From Candidatus Methylomirabilota bacterium (GTDB taxonomy: Bacteria > Methylomirabilota > Methylomirabilia > Methylomirabilales > 2-02-FULL-66-22), in contig JAPLLC010000171.1 in the NCBI GenBank assembly GCA_026387775.1, positions 1 to 34,518 of the forward strand: a stretch of DNA of 34,518 bases, in the 5' to 3' direction. The notes under the pieces were generated by a model, which saw nothing but the letters and a program-made list of their open reading frames with translations, had not been told where the DNA came from and made no database searches. Below are positions 23,357 through 28,976 of this stretch, piece by piece; positions within the stretch are counted from its first letter, which is position 1; each line of letters starts with the position of its first letter. The translations under genes and the position numbers were made by a program.

Positions 23357-24159
23357 CCCTCTCCTTCCCCGTTCGTCTGCATCGCGTGTTTTACCTCGCG
23401 GCACGTGGCGGCAAATACCGGGTCGAAGCGCTGGTCGGGAACCCTCGGCCGCTGCAGAGGAACCTCGAACACTTGGCGTACCGTCCCGGGCCGCGGGCTC
23501 AAGAGGACCACACGGTCCGCCAGGAAGACCGCCTCGGCGATGTCGTGGGTAACGAACAGGATGGTAGGTCTCCGCGCCCTCCACACGTTCAAGAGGTCCA
23601 GATGCATCTGCTCGCGGGTGATGGCGTCCAGGGCGCCGAAGGGTTCGTCCATCAGGAGGATACCCGGCTGAAGCAAGAGGGCCCGCGCGATCGACACCCG
23701 CTGCTGCATCCCTCCCGACAGATGCCGGGGAAAACGGTCCAGGAACTCCCCGAGGCCCATGCTGGCAAGCAAGGCCTCCGCCTCCGCGCACGCCTGCTCG
23801 GGGGGCAGCCCGCGCACCTGGGCGGGGAGCAGGACGTTCTCCATCGCCGTCCGCCATGGCAGGAGAACCGGCTGCTGGAAGACGATGCCGACCTCCCTGC
23901 TCGGGCCGGTGACGGCCACCCCGTCGATCCGCATCTCACCGCGATTCGGCGGCAGCAATCCCGCCACGATCCGCAGGAACGTGGTCTTCCCGCAGCCGCT
24001 CTCCCCCACCAGCGCCACGAACTCTCCCGCCTGCGCCGTGAGATCCACGTCTCGCAGTGCCAGCATCGGGCCCGAGGGGGTCGCGAACTCACTCGAGATG
24101 CCGCGCGCCTCAATCTTGGTCGTCACGGGTATGCCCGATACGCCATGACCATATCCCAC
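23353..24159 (-). CDS. ABC transporter ATPase, TauB/SsuB/ThiZ-like
   Basis: A 268-residue ATPase with every core motif: Walker A GESGCGKTT, Q-loop VFQQPVLLPW, signature LSGGMQQR, Walker B ILLMDEPFGALD and H-loop VTHD. The LLPW and AVFLADRVVLLSPRPG wording places it with nitrate/sulfonate/taurine/thiamin-precursor importers. It overlaps the permease gene by four bases and lies 57 bases after the LuxC-like gene, with no terminator visible between. The start is uncertain: the GTG at 24159 is used here; a GTG 11 codons later is possible. Confidence 0.92.
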   Translation of the reverse strand: MGYGHGVSGIPVTTKIEARGISSEFATPSGPMLALRDVDLTAQAGEFVALVGESGCGKTTFLRIVAGLLPPNRGEMRIDGVAVTGPSREVGIVFQQPVLLPWRTAMENVLLPAQVRGLPPEQACAEAEALLASMGLGEFLDRFPRHLSGGMQQRVSIARALLLQPGILLMDEPFGALDAITREQMHLDLLNVWRARRPTILFVTHDIAEAVFLADRVVLLSPRPGTVRQVFEVPLQRPRVPDQRFDPVFAATCREVKHAMQTNGEGEG

Positions 24160-24216
24160 TCCACCACTTCACCAATTCACTCTTCCCCAACTGCACCCCT
24201 CGCCTCTTGTCGCGCA

Positions 24217-25587
24217 TCACCCATCGATCCCAACCCAGCGGAGCAGCGGAAGCAGGTTCTGAGCGCCGTCGTGGTGCCAGGCCAGCGGTGGATGCGGCAT
24301 CTCGCCGATCGGGCAGATCCGGCAGACTCCCAGCGGAGCCAGGGCCTCCGCCAGGCGCTCTCGCCGCTGGCGACTCACGGCCGTCCCCACGCTCTGCAGA
24401 TGGCGGCTGAAGGGTCGAACCAGCCCGGCCACGTCGGCCAGGTCCGTCACCGCCTTGACCCGCACGACGCGGTTCAGGCAGGAAGGGACAAACGCCGGGT
24501 CGTCCTGGTAGATCACCGTCCAGGCTGTTCCCCCTTCGCTGGCGAAGAGCCGCACCGCCTCGTCGCGCAGCTCGCTGAACTCCGCCGCCGTCCTCGCCTG
24601 CTGGATCGCCGCGGCCTCCTCGACCGTGAGGAGCCCGCGGGGCATCGCCCGCTCGAAGCCCGCCATGGCAACCGCCAGCCGCTCCGCGAAATCCTGCGGC
24701 GTGATCTGACCGCCCCGCTCTACGTACACCAGATGGGCCGAGACGCAGCCCTGCTGGTCGAAGAGCGACACGTCGTAGGCCAGGCGGTCCGCCAACTGGT
24801 CGGCCGTCGCCGGGTCAAGCGCCTCGCGCCCGATCACCGCGAAGCTCAGCTTGTGGCCGTGGCCCACGAAACGCACAGGGGGCGGAACGCGCCCGCGAAT
24901 GCTCTCGATGGCCTCGTCGCTTCCCGACGCGACCACCGCCTGCGACGCCCCGAAGGCCGCTTGCTCGACGGCGTGGTTTCCCCCAGGCCAGGGTAAGATG
25001 GCCACCGCCCTCGCCAGCTTCGCATCCACTGCCGCGATGGACCGCGCGAACAGGGCGGGGAAGACCGGCTCCTCGGAGGCCGGCTTGCCGAGGCAGGCAG
25101 ACTTCACCAGCAGAGCGTGGATCAAACTGATGGCGGGTAGTCCCGGCACGTTTCCGGAGAAGATGTGGGTGGTGAGACTGGGACCGCAGGCCCGGTGCAA
25201 CCCACCGACCGCCCGCCTTGGCCGAAACCCGTCCAGCACATCCGGATCCCCCAGCTCCTCGGTCAACAGGTCGAGCAGCGCGTCCTTCCGACAGCCTTGC
25301 AACAGCCGTCGGATCCCTGTCTCCACCATCTGCCCGCTGTAGGGCGTACCGCCGGCGATCCGGCGGCGCGCCGACGCCATCCAGAGGGAATCCGGCGTGA
25401 GCCAGGCGTCCACGACGCGATCCAGGATCTCCACGATCTCGCGAACGGGCAGTCGCGCCAGATACGCCTTGCGCGCCGCCCAGAGCTTGGCCGCAACCTC
25501 TCCCACCAAGATGGCGGTGGGGCCCTCGCCGGCGCGCGTCTGAAGTTCCGGCGGGAGAAACCAGGGCTGCTCCGCGTCCCAGCTCAT
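24217..25587 (-). CDS. LuxC-family acyl reductase (aldehyde-forming)
   Basis: A 456-residue protein of the LuxC family, which accepts an acyl group on a cysteine and reduces it with NADPH to the aldehyde. THIFSGNVPGLPAISLIHAL and VKSACLGKPASEEP are the cofactor-side motifs of this ALDH-like fold. FDQQGCVSAHLVYVE holds the probable catalytic cysteine (about residue 281, close to Cys286 of Vibrio harveyi LuxC). The ATG at 25587 overlaps the stop of the LuxE-like gene (ATGA), so the track's 116-residue extension is discarded. No luxAB luciferase or luxD is near, so light production is not its job. It sits between LuxE and an ABC importer in the TPP-riboswitch run. Confidence 0.88.
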   Translation of the reverse strand: MSWDAEQPWFLPPELQTRAGEGPTAILVGEVAAKLWAARKAYLARLPVREIVEILDRVVDAWLTPDSLWMASARRRIAGGTPYSGQMVETGIRRLLQGCRKDALLDLLTEELGDPDVLDGFRPRRAVGGLHRACGPSLTTHIFSGNVPGLPAISLIHALLVKSACLGKPASEEPVFPALFARSIAAVDAKLARAVAILPWPGGNHAVEQAAFGASQAVVASGSDEAIESIRGRVPPPVRFVGHGHKLSFAVIGREALDPATADQLADRLAYDVSLFDQQGCVSAHLVYVERGGQITPQDFAERLAVAMAGFERAMPRGLLTVEEAAAIQQARTAAEFSELRDEAVRLFASEGGTAWTVIYQDDPAFVPSCLNRVVRVKAVTDLADVAGLVRPFSRHLQSVGTAVSRQRRERLAEALAPLGVCRICPIGEMPHPPLAWHHDGAQNLLPLLRWVGIDG

Positions 25588-26705
25588 GGCCTGGTCTCTT
25601 CCGTGGCCGCGAGCATCTCGTCCACCGAAACCGAGCATCCCCGGGACTCCGCTCCCTGGATCCGGCCCAGCAGACGAAAGCCCAGCGACGTCGCCACGCC
25701 GACATCCTCGGTCAGGATGCCGATGACGGAGGAACAGTTGGCCAGACCGTAGTGGCAGAGGATCCCCCGCACCCCCTCTGGGACCGGTCGGAGCGTCTCG
25801 GCATCCAGGACGAGGGTCCGCGCCCACGGAGGCGCCTGCATGATGGGCTCGTCGGGCAGCCCGACGGCACGGCGGCGGAGGGGGGAGTCGTAACACTGCA
25901 TGCTCAGCTCGGTCATGCCGTACATGTTGACGCACGCATCCCGCCCGACGCCGAAGTGCTCGGCAATCAAGGTATACAGTTCGGCCTGGGGGATCTCTCG
26001 GGATTTCCCCTTGAATCCCCCGGTGTCCATCACCCGGCTGCCCGTGGGCAGCCGGAACCGCAGACCGTCGGCCCGGCAGCGATCCAGGAAGTGAACGAAG
26101 GCGAAACTCGCCCCGAGCAGGCAGACCGGCTCCCCCTCGTGTTCCACAGCGCGAAGATCCCCCCGCAGACGCTCGGCCTCCAATCCTTCCGTCCCGATGT
26201 AGAATCCGCTGCCGGGGCCGCCGAACCGATCCCGCATCAGACCCAGGTAATGAGCGAGAGAGGAGTTCGGCGAAAGCTCCGGCGGGCTCCCCAGGATCAG
26301 CAGCCGCATCCGATCCAGCTCGGGAAGGAGATTGGCCTTGAAGAAGGTCGCCGCCGAAGCGTCGTAAACCTCCAGCGTGAAGTGATAGTGGCGCCCCCGC
26401 TTGGCCGGGTTGGTCGTCCCGCTCGTCATGAAGCAGGCCACGGCCTGCTCGGCGGCACCGCAGGCCAGCGTAAACTCCTTAAACGCGGCGATGGGGACCG
26501 TGGGAATCTCGCCCCACGCCTGCACGGTCGCCGGGGTCTTGCCGCGCCGCTCGCAAAACCTGCGATACGTCGCGTTCGCCTGGAACTGGTAACCAAAGAG
26601 TCGCAGCGCCAGGTGGCCCCACGCGTCATCGTCCCGGGGCTGATCCGCCCCCCGTCCGATCATCTCGAGAATCGCCGCCCTCAGTTCCACCACGCTCTCA
26701 ACCAC
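25584..26705 (-). CDS. LuxE-family acyl-protein synthetase (ATP-dependent carboxylate activation)
   Basis: A 373-residue protein, the same length as classical LuxE. The family adenylates a carboxylate and then holds the acyl group on its own cysteine for delivery to LuxC. CFMTSGTTNPAKRGRHY is the ATP-binding motif of this ANL-like family. SRVMDTGGFKGKSREI and CVNMYGMTELSMQCYD are further hallmarks. A cysteine near the C-terminus (ESRGCSVSVDEM, about residue 357) fits the acylated cysteine of LuxE. The GTG at 26705 has AGGAG seven bases upstream; the track's extension back into the dehydrogenase gene is rejected. Its stop overlaps the LuxC start. The acid it activates is not known. Confidence 0.88.
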   Translation of the reverse strand: MVESVVELRAAILEMIGRGADQPRDDDAWGHLALRLFGYQFQANATYRRFCERRGKTPATVQAWGEIPTVPIAAFKEFTLACGAAEQAVACFMTSGTTNPAKRGRHYHFTLEVYDASAATFFKANLLPELDRMRLLILGSPPELSPNSSLAHYLGLMRDRFGGPGSGFYIGTEGLEAERLRGDLRAVEHEGEPVCLLGASFAFVHFLDRCRADGLRFRLPTGSRVMDTGGFKGKSREIPQAELYTLIAEHFGVGRDACVNMYGMTELSMQCYDSPLRRRAVGLPDEPIMQAPPWARTLVLDAETLRPVPEGVRGILCHYGLANCSSVIGILTEDVGVATSLGFRLLGRIQGAESRGCSVSVDEMLAATEETRP

Positions 26706-26760
26706 GCCCCCGCTCCTCTGCTCCCCAGCACCCCTGCCCCTCCGCACCCAGCTCCCCCGC
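26706..26760 (-). repeat. Short G-rich spacer before the LuxE-like gene
   Basis: The minus strand reads as repeated GGGGCAGGGG / GGGGAGCAGAGGAGC words, the same type as at 8884-8960. It ends in the AGGAG that serves as the ribosome-binding site of the LuxE-like gene, so the repeat has supplied or absorbed a translation signal. Confidence 0.45.
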
Positions 26761-27786
26761 TCAGGGGAACACAACCACCGCCCGGCCCACGATCTCTCCC
26801 CGCTGCAACGCTTCCAGAGTGGCCGGCAGCTCCTCCAGGGCGACTCGACGGTCCACCACGGCCCGGATCCTCCCCGCCGCCGCCAGATCCACCGCCTGGA
26901 GCAGCTCTTCCAGTGTGTTTCCCACCGCCGCCGTGACGGTGATCTCCCCGATGACGAGCTGGAGTGGGCTGACAACGAGCTGGTCCGCGGAGTAGCCGAC
27001 GAACACCAGGCGGCCCCGCCGCCGCAGCGCGTTGATCGCCTCGCCCATCGTGGCGCGGACACCCGCCAGCTCGAACACCACGTCCGCCCCCTCGCCCCGC
27101 GTCTGGGCGCGAACTTCCTCCGCCACCGATCGCGTCCCGTCGAGGACGACGTCGGCGCCCAGCTCGGCCGCCTTGGCCCGGCGCGCCGCCGATCGGGTGA
27201 CCGCGATGACACGCGCCCCCGCCAGCTTGCAGTACTGGATCAAGCCAAACCCGACTCCCCCGGCCCCGTAGACCACCACCGTCTCCCCGAGCCGCACGCG
27301 GGCGATCGTCCCCGCAGCATGGATCGCCGTGGTCACGCTACAGCCGAGCGTCGCGGCCTCCGCCAGGTCCAGAACGGCCGGAATCCTCACCAGGTTCGCG
27401 GCGGGCACCACGACGTATTCCGCATAGCCTCCGTCCGCCGTGAACCCGTACTCCGCCACCACCTGCGGGCACAGGTTGGCGCGATCAGTCCGGCACCAGT
27501 GACAGCGCCCGCAGGTGGCGTAGTAGGAGACCAGAACCCGATCGTCCACGGTCACGCCGACGCTCCCCTCCCCTAATTCGGCCACCTCGCCGGCAATCTC
27601 GTGGCCCAACGTGAGCGGGGAGATCCCCAGGTTGAGCACCCCGTTCAGGAAGTGGAGGTCGGTGTGGCAGATCCCGGCCGCCTTCACCCGCACGAGAACC
27701 TCACCATACGCCGGCGGGCGAACCGCCACACTCTCCAGACTGAGGGGTTTCCCGGGACCGTGATACCGTGCCGCGCGCATGTTCAT
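26761..27786 (-). CDS. Zinc-dependent alcohol dehydrogenase
   Basis: A 341-residue medium-chain dehydrogenase. Catalytic zinc ligands are in GICHTDLHF and LGHEIAGEV. The structural zinc loop CGRCHWCRTDRANLC has all four cysteines. The nucleotide fold shows VYGAGGVGFG. It interconverts an alcohol and an aldehyde or ketone. The ATG at 27786 follows GGGGGGG at six bases. It is the first gene after the TPP riboswitch and its terminator, and is followed by LuxE and LuxC homologues. With them it would complete carboxylate to aldehyde to alcohol. Alone it could work in either direction on many substrates. Confidence 0.93.
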   Translation of the reverse strand: MNMRAARYHGPGKPLSLESVAVRPPAYGEVLVRVKAAGICHTDLHFLNGVLNLGISPLTLGHEIAGEVAELGEGSVGVTVDDRVLVSYYATCGRCHWCRTDRANLCPQVVAEYGFTADGGYAEYVVVPAANLVRIPAVLDLAEAATLGCSVTTAIHAAGTIARVRLGETVVVYGAGGVGFGLIQYCKLAGARVIAVTRSAARRAKAAELGADVVLDGTRSVAEEVRAQTRGEGADVVFELAGVRATMGEAINALRRRGRLVFVGYSADQLVVSPLQLVIGEITVTAAVGNTLEELLQAVDLAAAGRIRAVVDRRVALEELPATLEALQRGEIVGRAVVVFP

Positions 27787-27861
27787 GGCAAGCCCCCCCG
27801 GGGCGGCGCGGACGCCTCACAGTCCGAACTCCCCGCCCCACACGACGCGCCCATATCGGAT

Positions 27862-27889
27862 AAACAAAAAACCGCCACGAGGGGCGGTT
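27862..27889 (-). terminator. Intrinsic terminator of the TPP riboswitch expression platform
   Basis: On the minus strand AACCGCC and GGCGGTT close a 7-bp stem over a 6-base loop, followed directly by TTTTTTGTTTA. It lies about 15 bases after the aptamer and 75 bases before the dehydrogenase start. The 9-base 5' side AACCGCCCC is complementary to GGGGCGGTT inside the aptamer region (27953-27961), which could form the competing antiterminator. Confidence 0.85.
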
Positions 27890-27903
27890 GCGGTGCGTTC
27901 GCT

Positions 27904-27995
27904 GTTCCCTACGCTGGCATTACCCAGGTCAGGTTCGAACGGTCGGTGAGGGAACCGCCCCACCCTCTCAGCCCGGCATCCCGGGCTCCCGTTTG
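27904..27995 (-). promoter_or_regulatory. TPP (thi-box) riboswitch
   Basis: The minus-strand RNA carries the conserved thi-box blocks in order: AACGGGAGCCC, GGGCTGAGAGGGTGG, a variable hairpin (GGTGGGG...CCCTCACC), GACCGTTCGAACCTGA, then CTGGGTAATGCCAGCGTAGG. CTGAGA and CCTGA..GGGTAATGCCAGCG are the pyrimidine-binding and pyrophosphate-binding cores. A terminator follows, so TPP binding is expected to switch transcription off. The controlled gene is the Zn-alcohol dehydrogenase and the LuxE-LuxC-ABC run after it. No classical thiamin synthesis gene follows. Confidence 0.95.
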
Positions 27996-28007
27996 GCTTT
28001 GAGATTT

Positions 28008-28037
28008 ACCCTAACATCCTTCCCCGACGGCCGTCAA
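28008..28037 (-). promoter_or_regulatory. Candidate promoter for the riboswitch transcript
   Basis: TTGACG (28032-28037) and TAGGGT (28008-28013) on the minus strand are 18 bases apart and end about 13 bases before the aptamer. The -35 matches five of six positions; the -10 is weak. It would start transcription just at the riboswitch and make it independent of the SDR gene upstream. Confidence 0.45.
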
Positions 28038-28090
28038 GAGAAAGCCCTCGCTCCTCGCATCCGGGGCCGCGCAGCATCAGGCTCCGCGAT

Positions 28091-28882
28091 TCAGATCATC
28101 GCACGGTGAAGACCACCGTCGACGATCACCAGACTGCCGGTGATGTAGCTCGCGCGCTCGGACGCCAGAAAGGCCACCACGTCGGCCACCTCCTCCGGCC
28201 GCCCCATCCTTCTCAACGGAATCGCGCCGGTGGCTTCGCGCTCCGCCGCTTCGACAGTGGTCCCCTTGGCGCACGCGGCGTCCCGGAGGAGCAGCGTCTG
28301 CCGCTCGGTCAAAATCGGCCCCGGGCAGACGGTCGTCACCAGAATGTTGTGCGCCGCCTCTGCGTCGGCTAACGCCTTCATGACATTCAGGATGCCGGCG
28401 TTGTTCAAGCCGACCGGCATAGACAGCGGGCTCGGCTGGAGTCCCGCGACACCGGCGACGTTCACAATTCGCCCCCACCCGTTCCGCCGCAGATGTGGGA
28501 GGACCAATCGAGCCATGCGGAGGTAGCCGAAAAGCTTGAGCCGAAGGTTTTCCAGCCAGAGTTCCTCCGTCAGCTCGTCAAAGGGGATCCCGCGCGCGGC
28601 CCCGGCATTGTTCACGAGGATGTCAATCCGCCCCCAAGCCGCCGCCGTCATCTCGACCACACGCCCGGCCGCGGCGGGCTCCGTCAGATCCGCCTCGACC
28701 GTTAAGACTCGTCCGCCGACGATGGTCTCGAGCGCGCGCTTCGCCTCTGCGAGCGACTCTCGATTTCGCGCACACAGCGCGACATTGGCCCCCTCGCGGC
28801 ACAGACGCTCCGCCACGGCTCGGCCGATGCCGCGACTCGCGCCGGTGACGATCGCCACTCGTCCCGCTATCTCCAAATCCAT
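28091..28882 (-). CDS. Short-chain dehydrogenase/reductase-like protein with altered catalytic residues
   Basis: A 263-residue SDR fold. Cofactor motif TGASRGIG and structural NNAG are intact, as is the C-terminal PEEVADVVAFLASERASYITG. The usual catalytic serine and YxxxK are not found. Where relatives read about YSASKAA, this protein has VGLNNAG, and the Ser region reads NVAGVAG. So Tyr and Lys appear replaced by Val and Asn. It may bind a nucleotide without normal reductase activity or use other residues. The ATG at 28882 follows AGGAG. It lies upstream of the TPP riboswitch on the same strand, but a candidate promoter between them suggests separate control. The sensor kinase gene is 94 bases further upstream. 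Confidence 0.85.
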   Translation of the reverse strand: MDLEIAGRVAIVTGASRGIGRAVAERLCREGANVALCARNRESLAEAKRALETIVGGRVLTVEADLTEPAAAGRVVEMTAAAWGRIDILVNNAGAARGIPFDELTEELWLENLRLKLFGYLRMARLVLPHLRRNGWGRIVNVAGVAGLQPSPLSMPVGLNNAGILNVMKALADAEAAHNILVTTVCPGPILTERQTLLLRDAACAKGTTVEAAEREATGAIPLRRMGRPEEVADVVAFLASERASYITGSLVIVDGGLHRAMI

Positions 28883-28976
28883 CTTTTTCTCCTGCTGACA
28901 CTGTTACCCCCCCCACAATGGGGGACCCGGCCACGTATCTCAGTCGATCGCCGATCGCGGAAACGTCGCGGGAGTC

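Noticed and set aside
24217-26705. Bioluminescence (lux) operon
   Set aside because: LuxC and LuxE homologues are present but no luxA, luxB or luxD; nothing else supports light production.
28883-28976. Possible terminator (CCCCC-ATTGT-GGGGG) after the sensor kinase
   Set aside because: The stem is only five or six pairs and no U-tract follows on the minus strand.
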